From positions 1,922,001-1,986,000 of the forward strand of contig NZ_CP090640.1 in the NCBI RefSeq assembly GCF_029633825.1: a stretch of DNA of 64,000 nt. The letters run 5' to 3'. Positions 1 to 8,574 of this stretch are shown here, one piece after another. Position 1 is the first letter of the stretch; each line of letters starts with the position of its first letter. This DNA comes from Burkholderia contaminans. Lineage in GTDB: Bacteria; Pseudomonadota; Gammaproteobacteria; Burkholderiales; Burkholderiaceae. A program made the translations under genes and the position numbers. The notes under the pieces were generated by a model. The model worked only from the letters and a program-made list of their open reading frames with translations, searched no databases and was not told the origin of the DNA.

Positions 1-579
1 CTCGGAAAGTATGCGCTCGACGCCGGCGTGCTGTCGCTCGGCTACGCGCTGCTGTCGGGCTCGGGCACGATCGACCTTGCGCGGCCGCACATGCAGGCGC
101 TCGCGCGCGACATCGGCGCGGCCGTGTCGCTCGGTTGCCGCGACGGGCTCGACATGATCTACCTGGAGACGATCCGCAGCGAGACGGCGCTGACGCTCGG
201 GCTTGCGCCCGGCTCGCGGCTGTCGATGCTGACGAGCTCGATGGGGCGCGCGTACCTGGCCGTGCAGCCGGAAGACGTGCGCCGCCAGCTTTATGCGGAG
301 CTGCATCGTGCGGCCGGCGGCGCGGCCGACGCCGATGCGCTCGTCGCCGCCGCGCAGCAGGCGGTGGCGGAGTTCTCGGCGGGTGGCTGCTGCTATTCGT
401 TCCGGGCGTGGCACATGGACGTCAACGCGGCGGCCGTCCCGTTTCGCGAGCCGCGCGAGGGGCGCTGGCTGATCCTGAGCTGCAGCGGCCCCGCATCGTC
501 GATGGACGAGGACGTGTTCCGTACGCAGGTCGGGCCGAAGTTGAAGGCGCTCGCGCAGCGGCTCGGGCAGACGGCCTGA
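1..579 (+). CDS. IclR-family transcriptional regulator, C-terminal part (5' end outside window)
   Basis: The reading frame is open from base 1, so the N-terminal winged helix lies upstream of the window. The visible 192 residues match the IclR effector-binding domain: a hydrophobic GYALLSGSG start, then LARDIGAAVSLG, DMIYLE, a ligand-loop region around SRLSMLTSSMGRAYLA, and a C-terminal SCSGPAS strand. IclR proteins often control aromatic catabolism, and HmgR of Pseudomonas putida, which regulates the homogentisate genes, is of this family. The homogentisate operon begins about 2 kb downstream, so control of it is possible. A GFA gene and an oppositely oriented EAL gene lie between them, so that link is inference only. 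Confidence 0.88.
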   Translation, partial: LGKYALDAGVLSLGYALLSGSGTIDLARPHMQALARDIGAAVSLGCRDGLDMIYLETIRSETALTLGLAPGSRLSMLTSSMGRAYLAVQPEDVRRQLYAELHRAAGGAADADALVAAAQQAVAEFSAGGCCYSFRAWHMDVNAAAVPFREPREGRWLILSCSGPASSMDEDVFRTQVGPKLKALAQRLGQTA

Positions 580-716
580 GCGAGGGGCGTGAACGGCAAG
601 GGGGGGGGCGTCGCGGTTACGGTCCGGCAGCATACGAGCACGATGCCGCGGCCGGTTGTGCCACGGACGAACCGCGCGCATGATCGTTCGCCAGCTCACC
701 GACGAAGAGGCTCGCC

Positions 717-1127
717 ATGTCTCACACAGAACCGATGGAAGGCGGATGCGCATGTGGCGCGATCCGGTACCGGATCACCCATGTTCCGACCGATGCCGGT
801 TTTTGCCACTGCCGGCTCTGTCAGCGCACGACCGGCGCGGCGGTCGTCGCGTCGGCATCGGTGCCGATCGACGCGTTCGAATACCTGCAAGGCGAGCCGA
901 CGGTGTATGCGTCGAGCGCGTGGGGCGAGCGGCGCTTCTGCGGCCGTTGCGGCGCGCAGCTCGAATACCGGCTCAGCGATGCTCCCCGGACGGTCGAGAT
1001 CAATTACGCGACGCTCGACGAGCCGTCACGGCTGCGTCCGGCCTGGCATGTCTGGTATGGGGATCGCTTCCCGGGCATCGAGATCGACGACGATCTGCCC
1101 AAGTACGATGATGATGGAAGGGCGTAA
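717..1127 (+). CDS. GFA-family (glutathione-dependent formaldehyde-activating enzyme-like) protein
   Basis: This 136-residue protein is about the usual length for the GFA/CENP-V fold. It has the family's zinc-binding cysteines: C11 and C13 in GGCACGAIRY, C30, C32 and C35 in FCHCRLCQ, and C75 and C78 in RFCGRCGAQ. The family is named after Gfa, which was reported to accelerate S-hydroxymethylglutathione formation, but most members have no proven reaction, so the family name is the safe annotation. It starts at ATG 717, 137 bases after the IclR gene and on the same strand. The tail is acidic (DDDLPKYDDDGRA). No detoxification partner such as AdhC is nearby. Confidence 0.88.
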   Translation: MSHTEPMEGGCACGAIRYRITHVPTDAGFCHCRLCQRTTGAAVVASASVPIDAFEYLQGEPTVYASSAWGERRFCGRCGAQLEYRLSDAPRTVEINYATLDEPSRLRPAWHVWYGDRFPGIEIDDDLPKYDDDGRA

Positions 1128-1331
1128 GCGGTAGGTAAGCGCCGACATCGACGGTGCCGGAAACGAGGCGCGCACGTTCCCGCGAAGCCGGTCTTTTGAC
1201 GAGGCGGGCAACACACCGCCGGGCATCGGACGACGAGGCAAGCCACGCGGCCCGATTCCCCGTTACATCACCTGCATTCCACTTTCGGCACATGACGCTC
1301 CGCATGTGCGGCGCCCCTCATCCACCGAGGC

Positions 1332-2135
1332 TCAGGCCGTCACGACCTTCGCAAACACGGGCCCCTGCATGAACCGCACGTCGTACTGCCGCAGCAGCTC
1401 GCACTGCGTTTCATCGACGACGCCGTCGAAGATCAGCGGAATCCGCACGCGCTGCGCATAAGCGACGAGCGCCTTGACCATCCCGTCGCGCAACGCGATG
1501 CCCGCATCCATCTTGATGTAGTCCGGGCGCGCCATGTCCGATTCGACCGCGAGGATCCGGCCCGGGTCGGGCAGCTTGTCCGCGACCTTGAAGCCGTGAT
1601 GCTGGTAGCTGCGGGTCAGGTAGCCGAGGAAGGTCTTGTGCGCGACCGCGACCGCCGGCAGCTCGATCACGACGCGCTCGGCCGGCAGCCCGAAGCGCTG
1701 CAGCACCGACGAGAAATGCTTGCCGTGGTCGTACTTCACGCTCTTCAGCAGCCGTTCGTGCACACGCAGGAACAACAGCCCGTGGCGCTGCGCGCCGAAG
1801 AAGTTGATCGCGTGCAGCGCGCGCGACAGGCGGTCGATCGCGACGAGTGTCTGGTCGTCGACGGCCGAGTCGACCGGATCGTGCGCTGCACCCGTGACGA
1901 CCGTCACGGCCTGGAAGCCGAGCTCGTCGCCGTAGCGCTCGATCGCGTCGGCGAACGACGTCGATTGCGGCGCACCGGGCATCGTCACGTCGTAGATCGG
2001 TTCGTAGGCGCTGCCGAGCGTGCGCTCGGGCAGGTTCGCGCTTGCGGTGCCGCCATCGGCGAGCGTGAGGTGATCCCGCAGATACGGCAGTTGCCCGGCA
2101 CGGGCGACCAGCTCGGGAATGGTGGGCGGAATCAT
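1332..2135 (-). CDS. Degenerate EAL-domain protein, probably not a catalytic phosphodiesterase
   Basis: This 267-residue protein has the outline of an EAL domain: YEPIYDV near residue 45 corresponds to the usual YQPIVD, VVIELPA to the ELTE strand, DYIKMDAG to DxIKID, and MQGPVFAK to the terminal QGxxF segment. The residues that normally bind metal and substrate are not recognisable. There is no E-x-L motif after YEPIYDV, the usual DDFG loop reads VADKLPDPG, and the usual AEGVE reads FDGVVDE. Known degenerate EAL proteins act as c-di-GMP sensors or protein-interaction modules. It is monocistronic and divergent from the aromatic operon. Confidence 0.75.
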   Translation of the reverse strand: MIPPTIPELVARAGQLPYLRDHLTLADGGTASANLPERTLGSAYEPIYDVTMPGAPQSTSFADAIERYGDELGFQAVTVVTGAAHDPVDSAVDDQTLVAIDRLSRALHAINFFGAQRHGLLFLRVHERLLKSVKYDHGKHFSSVLQRFGLPAERVVIELPAVAVAHKTFLGYLTRSYQHHGFKVADKLPDPGRILAVESDMARPDYIKMDAGIALRDGMVKALVAYAQRVRIPLIFDGVVDETQCELLRQYDVRFMQGPVFAKVVTA

Positions 2136-2505
2136 CGGCGTAAGAAGGAAAAACGGCGGCCGAACGGGTCGCCTCGTAGCTTGATATTAGCAGCGCCGGC
2201 CAAGCTCGGCTTGGCGTTTCGCTCATATGGTTATCCCGTCGTCGACGCTTCGCCTAGGGTTTACGTTTATTTCACTATTCGTAATTGGTTTTACCATTCG
2301 TAAATCCAAGATTTGTCGCCGATCAAGAAATGCGGCATGCGGGCGCCGAGAAACGGCGCCGTTCACGAATCAACAGGAAGCAAGGAGCGAGACGTGGCGG
2401 TTGACAGGAATGGCACGCGGGAGAGCGGCGCGGCGCGCCGGCAGGCGACGGGCGGGATGGGCGTATCGGCCCGCGCCCGGCAGGGTTGAAGCGCGGATGG
2501 CGACC
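2136..2505. other. Divergent intergenic region between the EAL gene and the aromatic operon
   Basis: This 370-base gap is AT-richer than its surroundings between about 2220 and 2320 and then GC-rich up to the hydroxylase start. The AT-rich part holds the ATTCGTAA direct repeats listed separately. An upstream extension of the hydroxylase frame runs through the GC-rich part, but its translation (Arg/Ala-rich, no family similarity) looks non-coding. Confidence 0.6.
2260..2304. promoter_or_regulatory. Candidate operator: repeated ATTCGTAA with TTTACG/CGTAAA inverted halves
   Basis: ATTCGTAA occurs at 2277-2284 and again at 2296-2303, 19 bases apart, on roughly the same helix face. TTTACG at 2260-2265 is the exact inverse of CGTAAA at 2299-2304. 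The cluster lies about 200 bases before the first gene of the aromatic operon, a plausible place for a regulator such as the nearby IclR protein. No binding data exist; this rests on base pattern only. Confidence 0.35.
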
Positions 2506-4158
2506 ATGAGCATCGATTACCAGACGCTGAAGTTCGAATACCACCCGCGTGCGCAGGACACGACCGTTCACCCGGTGATCGTTGTCGGCGCGGGCCCGGT
2601 GGGCCTCGCGGCCGCGATCGACCTCGCGCAGCAGGGCGTGAGCGTCGTGCTGCTCGACGACGATGACACGCTGTCGACCGGCTCGCGCGCGATCTGCTTC
2701 GCGAAGCGCACGCTCGAGATCTTCGACCGGCTTGGCTGCGGCGAGCGCTTCGTCGACAAGGGCGTGAGCTGGCATGTCGGCAAGGTGTTCCTGCAGGACG
2801 AGCAGCTTTATGCGTTCGACCTGCTGCCCGAGGAAGGGCATGCGCGCCCCGCGTTCATCAATCTGCAGCAGTACTACGTCGAAGGCTACCTGGCCGATCG
2901 CGCGTTCGAGTTGCCGAATATCGATATCCGCTGGAAGCACAAGGTCACGGGCATCGACCAGTCGGCCGAACATGCGGTGCTGACGATCGAGACGCCGGAC
3001 GGCGTCGCGACGCTGCGCGCGCAGTACGTGATCGCGGCCGACGGCTCGCGCAGCCCGATGCGCACGATGATGGGCCTCGAAAGCCACGGCCGCACGTTCA
3101 AGGACCGCTTCCTGATCGCCGACGTGAAGATGAAGGCGGAGTTTCCGACCGAGCGCTGGTTCTGGTTCGACCCGCCGTTCCACCCGAATCAGTCGGTGCT
3201 GCTGCATCGCCAGCCCGACAACGTATGGCGCATCGACTTCCAGCTCGGCTGGGATGCGGACCCCGTCGCCGAGAAGCAGCCGGAGCGCGTGATCCCGCGC
3301 GTGCGTGCGCTGCTCGGGCCGGACGTCGAGTTCGAGCTCGAATGGGTGAGCGTCTATACGTTCCGCTGCCAGCGGATGGAGTCGTTCCGGCACGGCCGTG
3401 TGCTGTTCGCGGGCGATTCCGCGCACGGCGTGTCGCCGTTCGGCGCACGCGGCGCGAACAGCGGCGTGCAGGACGCCGACAACCTCGCATGGAAGCTGAA
3501 GCTCGTGCTCGACGGCCGGTCGGCCGACAGCCTGCTCGACACGTATGCGAGCGAGCGTGAATTCGCGGCCGACGAGAACATCCGCAACTCGACGCGCTCG
3601 ACCGACTTCATCACGCCGAAGAGCCCGGTGTCGCGTGTGTTCCGCGACGCGACGCTGAAGCTCGCACGCGACTGCGAATTCGCGCGCAAGCTCGTGAACA
3701 GCGGCCGCCTGTCGGTGCCGGCAGTGCTGGCCGATTCGCCGCTGAACACGCCGGACCGCAACGGCGACGCGTTCGCGGGCGCGATGCCGCCGGGCGCGGC
3801 GGCGGCCGATGCGCCGGTACGTACGCAGGGCGCGTCGGGCTGGCTGCTGCAGCACCTGGGCAGCGGCTTCACCGGCGTGCTGTTCGGGTTGCCGGGCGAT
3901 GCGGCCGCACTCGCGCAGGCGCTCGACGGCCTCGCGCTGCCGGTGCGGCCCGTGCTCGTCGTGCCGGCCGGGCATGCGCAGCCGGTCGCGGGTGTCGACG
4001 TCGTGGAGGACGTCGACGGCCTTGCTGCACGGCGCTACGACGGAAAGCCCGGCACGTTCTACCTGCTGCGTCCCGACCAGCACGTTTGCGCGCGGATGCG
4101 CACGCTCGAGCGTCAGGCGCTGGCCGATGCGCTGGCGCGCGCGACCTGCGCATGCTGA
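2506..4158 (+). CDS. FAD-dependent aromatic hydroxylase, probable 3-hydroxyphenylacetate 6-hydroxylase large component (MhaA-like)
   Basis: This is a class A flavoprotein monooxygenase of about 550 residues. The dinucleotide fold GAGPVG is at residues 28-33, a DG motif reads IAADGSRSP, and the FAD-ribityl GD motif reads LFAGDSAHGVSPFGARG. A C-terminal thioredoxin-like tail is typical of the phenol hydroxylase/MhpA group. ATG 2506 (MSIDYQTL) is chosen over ATG 2497 and over the longer open frame because upstream codons look non-coding. It opens an operon with a DUF2783 gene, an MFS transporter, hmgA and fahA. In P. putida, 3-hydroxyphenylacetate is converted to homogentisate by a flavoprotein (MhaA) of similar size with a very small partner (MhaB), so this substrate is the best guess. 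Substrate assignment is inference. Confidence 0.8.
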   Translation: MSIDYQTLKFEYHPRAQDTTVHPVIVVGAGPVGLAAAIDLAQQGVSVVLLDDDDTLSTGSRAICFAKRTLEIFDRLGCGERFVDKGVSWHVGKVFLQDEQLYAFDLLPEEGHARPAFINLQQYYVEGYLADRAFELPNIDIRWKHKVTGIDQSAEHAVLTIETPDGVATLRAQYVIAADGSRSPMRTMMGLESHGRTFKDRFLIADVKMKAEFPTERWFWFDPPFHPNQSVLLHRQPDNVWRIDFQLGWDADPVAEKQPERVIPRVRALLGPDVEFELEWVSVYTFRCQRMESFRHGRVLFAGDSAHGVSPFGARGANSGVQDADNLAWKLKLVLDGRSADSLLDTYASEREFAADENIRNSTRSTDFITPKSPVSRVFRDATLKLARDCEFARKLVNSGRLSVPAVLADSPLNTPDRNGDAFAGAMPPGAAAADAPVRTQGASGWLLQHLGSGFTGVLFGLPGDAAALAQALDGLALPVRPVLVVPAGHAQPVAGVDVVEDVDGLAARRYDGKPGTFYLLRPDQHVCARMRTLERQALADALARATCAC

Positions 4159-4186
4159 AAACGATAAAGACACCGGAGACTCCGTC

Positions 4187-4417
4187 ATGCCCCCACTCGA
4201 CACCCGCCCGCGCCTGGCCGACCCGGACGCGTTCTACGAAGCGCTGATCGACATGCATCGCGACCTGTCCGACGCAGACAGCCAGCTCGTCAACGCGAAG
4301 CTGATCCTGCTTCTCGCGAACCAGATCGGCGACGCCGACGTGCTGCGCGAAGCGATGGCGCTCGCGCGCCAGGGCGTGACGCCGCCCGTGCATCCGACCG
4401 CCGAGGTGGCGCAGTGA
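4187..4417 (+). CDS. DUF2783-family small protein, possible hydroxylase coupling protein (MhaB-like)
   Basis: This 76-residue acidic, mostly helical protein has the DUF2783 pattern: DPDAFYEALIDMHRDLSD, then NAKLILLLANQIGD. It lies 28 bases after the flavin hydroxylase, and its end overlaps the GTG start of the transporter by four bases (GTGA), so the three genes are surely cotranscribed. In P. putida U the 3-hydroxyphenylacetate hydroxylase needs a roughly 10-kDa coupling protein encoded next to the flavoprotein. Size and position fit that role. The equivalence is inferred from context, not from visible sequence identity. Confidence 0.8.
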   Translation: MPPLDTRPRLADPDAFYEALIDMHRDLSDADSQLVNAKLILLLANQIGDADVLREAMALARQGVTPPVHPTAEVAQ

Positions 4418-5772
4418 ACGCGGCGGCCGATACGCGCGTGCTCGAAGTCGAGCGCGTGATCGACGAGACCCATCGCCCCGGCTTCCACTGGATGCTGCTC
4501 GTGTTATGTGGACTGTGCCTCGTGATCGACGGCTTCGATGCGCAGGCAATGGGCTACGTCGCACCGAGCGTGATCGCCGAATGGGGCGTGCCGAAGCAGG
4601 CGCTTGGGCCCGTGTTCAGTGCGAGCCTGTTCGGGATGCTGCTCGGTGCGCTCGGCTTGTCGGTGCTGGCCGACCGGATCGGGCGGCGCCCGGTGCTGAT
4701 CGGCTCGACGCTGTTCTTCGCGGTAACGATGCTCGCGACGCCGTTCGCGGGTTCGATCCCGGTGCTGATGGCGCTGCGCTTCGTCACGGGCCTCGGCCTC
4801 GGCTGCATCATGCCGAACGCGATGGCGCTGGTCGGCGAGTTCAGCCCGGCCGCGCATCGCGTGAAGCGGATGATGATGGTGTCGTGCGGCTTCACGCTCG
4901 GCGCGGCGATCGGCGGCTTCATCAGCGCCGCGCTGATTCCGGCGCTCGGCTGGCGGTCGGTGTTCTTCGTCGGCGGCGCGGTGCCGCTCGTGCTGACGAT
5001 CGCGATGCTCGCGCGGCTGCCCGAGTCGCTGCAGTTCCTGGTGCTGAAAGGGCGCGTCGCGCAGGCGCGCGACTGGCTCGCGCGGTTCGCGCCGCAAGCC
5101 GGCATCGATGCGAATACGCGGCTCGTCGTACGCGAGCGCGCCGCGACCGGCGCACCGGTGGCCGAGCTGTTCCGCCATGGCCGCCTGCCGGTCACGCTGC
5201 TGCTGTGGGCGATCAGCTTCATGAACCTGATCGATCTGTACTTCCTGTCGAACTGGCTGCCGACCGTGATGCGCGACGCGGGCTATTCGCCGGGCACGGC
5301 CGTGATCGTCGGCACGGTGCTGCAGACGGGCGGCGTGATCGGCACGCTGTCGCTCGGCTGGTTCATCGAACGCTACGGCTTCGTGCGCGTGCTGTTTGCA
5401 TGCTTCGCGTGCGCGGCCGTGTCGGTGGGGCTGATCGGGTCGGTCGCGCATGCACTGCCGTGGCTGCTGGTGGTCGTGTTCGCGGGCGGGTTCTGCGTGG
5501 TCGGCGGGCAGCCGGCCGTGAACGCGCTCGCGGGCCAGTATTACCCGACGTCGCTGCGCTCGACGGGCATCGGCTGGAGCCTCGGCATCGGCCGGATCGG
5601 CTCGGTGCTCGGGCCGCTCGTCGGCGGACAACTGATTGCGCTGAACTGGACCAACGGCGCGCTGTTCCATGCGGCCGCGGTGCCCGTGCTGTGCTCGGCG
5701 CTGTTCGTGCTGGGACTGGCCGGCGTCACGCGGCGCAACGATGCGCAGGCGCCGAACGCCGCCATGAATTGA
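4414..5772 (+). CDS. MFS aromatic-acid transporter (AAHS type)
   Basis: This 452-residue protein has about 12 hydrophobic segments. The acidic start of helix 1, LVIDGFDAQAMGY, is typical of the aromatic acid:H+ symporters of the PcaK/BenK group, and the loop 2-3 motif DRIGRRPVL follows. GTG 4414 overlaps the preceding gene by four bases and hmgA starts 15 bases after its stop, so it sits inside the catabolic operon. Uptake of a hydroxyphenylacetate-type substrate is the natural role; specificity is inferred from context. Confidence 0.88.
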   Translation: MNAAADTRVLEVERVIDETHRPGFHWMLLVLCGLCLVIDGFDAQAMGYVAPSVIAEWGVPKQALGPVFSASLFGMLLGALGLSVLADRIGRRPVLIGSTLFFAVTMLATPFAGSIPVLMALRFVTGLGLGCIMPNAMALVGEFSPAAHRVKRMMMVSCGFTLGAAIGGFISAALIPALGWRSVFFVGGAVPLVLTIAMLARLPESLQFLVLKGRVAQARDWLARFAPQAGIDANTRLVVRERAATGAPVAELFRHGRLPVTLLLWAISFMNLIDLYFLSNWLPTVMRDAGYSPGTAVIVGTVLQTGGVIGTLSLGWFIERYGFVRVLFACFACAAVSVGLIGSVAHALPWLLVVVFAGGFCVVGGQPAVNALAGQYYPTSLRSTGIGWSLGIGRIGSVLGPLVGGQLIALNWTNGALFHAAAVPVLCSALFVLGLAGVTRRNDAQAPNAAMN

Positions 5773-5787
5773 GGGAGAAAGGAAACG

Positions 5788-7122
5788 ATGACGCTTGACT
5801 TGTCGACACCGGCGCCCGCCGGCTACCAGAGCGGTTTCGCGAACGAATTCGCGACCGAGGCATTGCCCGGTGCGTTGCCGCACGGCCGCAACTCGCCGCA
5901 GCGCGCGCCGTACGGGCTGTACGCGGAGCAGCTGTCGGGCACGGCGTTCACCGCGCCGCGCGGCCACAACCGCCGCTCGTGGCTGTACCGTATCCGCCCG
6001 GCGGCCGTGCACCGGCCGTTCGAGCCGTACGCGGGCGCGCAGCGGCTCGTGTCGGAGTTCGGCGACTCGGCCGACGTGCCGCCGACACCGCCGAACCAGC
6101 TGCGCTGGGATCCGCTGCCGATGCCGGTCGAGCCGACCGATTTCGTCGACGGGCTCGTGACGATGGCCGGTAACGGTTCGGCCGCCGCGATGAACGGCTG
6201 CGCGATCCACCTGTACGCGGCGAACCGGTCGATGCAGGACCGCTTCTTCTACAGCGCGGACGGCGAACTGCTGATCGTGCCGCAGCAGGGGCGGCTGTTC
6301 ATCGCGACCGAATTCGGCCGGGTCGACGTCGAGCCGTTCGAGATCGCGGTGATCCCGCGCGGCGTGCGCTTTACCGTCACGCTGCCGGACGGCGACGCGC
6401 GCGGCTACATCTGCGAAAACTTCGGCGCCCAGCTGCGCCTGCCGGATCTCGGCCCGATCGGTTCGAACGGCCTCGCGAATCCGCGCGACTTCCTGACGCC
6501 GCAAGCCGCGTACGAAGACCGCGAAGGCGCGTTCGAGCTGATCGCGAAGCTGAACGGCCGGCTGTGGCGCGCGGACATCGGCCATTCGCCGCTCGACGTC
6601 GTCGCGTGGCACGGCAACTACGCGCCCTACAAGTACGACCTGCGCCTGTTCAACACGATCGGCTCGATCAGCTACGACCATCCCGATCCGTCGATCTTCC
6701 TGGTGCTGCAGTCGCAGAGCGACACGCCGGGCGTCGACACGATCGACTTCGTGATCTTCCCGCCGCGCTGGCTCGCGGCCGAGGATACGTTCCGCCCGCC
6801 CTGGTTCCACCGCAACGTCGCGAGCGAATTCATGGGGCTCGTGCACGGCGCATACGACGCGAAGGCCGAAGGCTTCGTGCCGGGCGGCGCGAGCCTGCAC
6901 AACTGCATGTCGGGCCACGGGCCCGACGCGGACACGTTCGAGAAGGCGTCGGCGAGCGACACGACGAAGCCGCACAAGGTCGACGCGACGATGGCGTTCA
7001 TGTTCGAAACCCGCACGCTGATCCGGCCGACGTGCTACGCGCTCGACACCGCGCAGCTGCAGGCCGACTACTTCGAATGCTGGCAAGGCATCAAGAAACA
7101 CTTCAATCCGGAGCAAAAATGA
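5788..7122 (+). CDS. hmgA: Homogentisate 1,2-dioxygenase
   Basis: This 444-residue protein matches the family over its full length, from [19 protein letters not shown] at the N-terminus to the C-terminal [12 protein letters not shown]. It opens the ring of homogentisate to maleylacetoacetate using O2 and a non-haem Fe(II). The conserved core with the iron ligands is present, including [14 protein letters not shown] and [10 protein letters not shown]. The operon places it after the hydroxylase that would make homogentisate and before fahA, whose ATG overlaps its stop (ATGA). No maleylacetoacetate isomerase gene is in the window, so that step must be encoded elsewhere. Confidence 0.97.
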   Translation: MTLDLSTPAPAGYQSGFANEFATEALPGALPHGRNSPQRAPYGLYAEQLSGTAFTAPRGHNRRSWLYRIRPAAVHRPFEPYAGAQRLVSEFGDSADVPPTPPNQLRWDPLPMPVEPTDFVDGLVTMAGNGSAAAMNGCAIHLYAANRSMQDRFFYSADGELLIVPQQGRLFIATEFGRVDVEPFEIAVIPRGVRFTVTLPDGDARGYICENFGAQLRLPDLGPIGSNGLANPRDFLTPQAAYEDREGAFELIAKLNGRLWRADIGHSPLDVVAWHGNYAPYKYDLRLFNTIGSISYDHPDPSIFLVLQSQSDTPGVDTIDFVIFPPRWLAAEDTFRPPWFHRNVASEFMGLVHGAYDAKAEGFVPGGASLHNCMSGHGPDADTFEKASASDTTKPHKVDATMAFMFETRTLIRPTCYALDTAQLQADYFECWQGIKKHFNPEQK

Positions 7123-8423
7123 GCGACACCCAAGACTGGCGCGCGACGCTCGACCCGGCCCGCAAGAGCTGGGTCGAGACGGCGAACGATCCCGCCTGCG
7201 ATTTCCCGATCCAGAACCTGCCGTTCGGGATCTTCAGCGATGCGAAGCAAGCGTCGCGCCGTGCGGGCGTGGCGCTCGGCGACCAGATCATCGACCTCGC
7301 GGCGCTCGCGCGCGCGGGCCTCGTGACGCTGCCGGCCGGCGCCGACGTATTCGCCGCGCCGACGCTCAACGCGTTCATCGCGCTGGGCCGCGACGCATGG
7401 CGCAGCGTGCGCGTGCAGCTGTCGGACCTGTTCTCGCGCGATAACGCGCGGCTGCGCGACGATGCGGCGCTGCGTGCGCAAGTGCTCGTCGCACAGCGCG
7501 ACGCGACGTTGCATCTGCCGGTCGATATTCCCGGCTACACCGATTTCTATTCGTCGAAGGAGCATGCGACCAACGTCGGCTCGATGTTCCGTGATCCGAA
7601 GAATGCGCTCTTGCCGAACTGGTCGGAGATGCCGATCGGCTACAACGGCCGCGCGTCGTCGGTGGTCGTGAGCGGCACGCCGGTGCGGCGCCCGAACGGA
7701 CAATTGAAGCTGCCCGACCAGGAGCGTCCGGTGTTCGGCGCGTGCCGCAAGCTCGACATCGAACTGGAGATGGGTTTCATCGTCGGCCGCGGCAACGCGC
7801 TCGGCGAGCCGATCGCATGCGAGGACGCCGAAGCGCACATCTTCGGAATGGTGCTGCTGAACGACTGGAGCGCGCGCGACATCCAGCAGTGGGAATACGT
7901 GCCGCTCGGCCCGTTCAATTCGAAGGGCTTCGCGACGACGATCTCGCCGTGGATCGTCACGCTCGACGCGCTCGAACCGTTCCGCGTCGCGCAGCCGGAG
8001 CAATCGCCGCAGCCGCTCGCGTATCTGCAGCACGCGGGCAAGCATGCGTTCGACATCGCGCTGGAAGTGACGCTACGTGAGGAAGGGGCGGCCGAAGCCA
8101 CGTCGATCAGCCGCACGAACTTCAAGCATATGTACTGGACGATGGCGCAGCAGCTTGCGCATCACACGGTCGCGGGCTGCAACACGCGGGTTGGCGACCT
8201 GATGGGTTCGGGCACGATCAGCGGGCCGACGGAGGATTCGTTCGGCAGCCTGCTCGAACTGACGTGGAACGGCAAGGAGCCGGTCACGCTGAACGGTGGC
8301 GGCAGCCGCGCGTTCATCGAGGACGGCGACGAGCTCACGCTCGCCGGATGGTGCGAGGGCGACGGCTATCGGGTCGGCTTCGGCGCGTGTGTCGGCAAGA
8401 TCCTGCCGGCGTTGAAGGCGTAA
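7119..8423 (+). CDS. fahA: Fumarylacetoacetase
   Basis: This 434-residue, full-length protein hydrolyses fumarylacetoacetate to fumarate and acetoacetate, the last step of homogentisate breakdown. The N-terminal domain ([11 protein letters not shown]) and the catalytic FAA domain are intact, with [13 protein letters not shown], the [15 protein letters not shown] loop and the metal-binding LDIELEMGF strand. Translation is probably coupled to hmgA through the ATGA overlap at 7119-7122. A strong hairpin terminator 25 bases after the stop closes the operon. Confidence 0.97.
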   Translation: MSDTQDWRATLDPARKSWVETANDPACDFPIQNLPFGIFSDAKQASRRAGVALGDQIIDLAALARAGLVTLPAGADVFAAPTLNAFIALGRDAWRSVRVQLSDLFSRDNARLRDDAALRAQVLVAQRDATLHLPVDIPGYTDFYSSKEHATNVGSMFRDPKNALLPNWSEMPIGYNGRASSVVVSGTPVRRPNGQLKLPDQERPVFGACRKLDIELEMGFIVGRGNALGEPIACEDAEAHIFGMVLLNDWSARDIQQWEYVPLGPFNSKGFATTISPWIVTLDALEPFRVAQPEQSPQPLAYLQHAGKHAFDIALEVTLREEGAAEATSISRTNFKHMYWTMAQQLAHHTVAGCNTRVGDLMGSGTISGPTEDSFGSLLELTWNGKEPVTLNGGGSRAFIEDGDELTLAGWCEGDGYRVGFGACVGKILPALKA

Positions 8424-8448
8424 CGCGCAACGTGGCGCACACGTGAGC

Positions 8449-8483
8449 ACGACGGCCCGCTTTGCGCGGGCCGTCGTCGTTTT
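8449..8483 (+). terminator. Rho-independent terminator of the homogentisate operon
   Basis: A perfect 12-bp stem pairs ACGACGGCCCGC (8449-8460) with GCGGGCCGTCGT (8466-8477) around a 5-base loop, followed by CGTTTT. It stands just after fahA. Confidence 0.85.
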
Positions 8484-8574
8484 CGCAGTGTGACCGGCGT
8501 ATTCGTGGACGGGCGGCGCGTGTTCGTGCCGTCGTCGTTCGGGCGGCGCGCTGGGGCGTGCCCGCACCCTGGTG

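Noticed and set aside
2227..2505. N-terminal extension of the flavin hydroxylase
   Set aside because: The added residues are Arg/Ala-rich without family match and would cover the AT-rich promoter with the operator-like repeats.
4504..7116. An 870-codon minus-strand frame opposite the MFS and hmgA genes
   Set aside because: It is antisense shadow with no family match; the plus-strand genes are full-length and recognisable.
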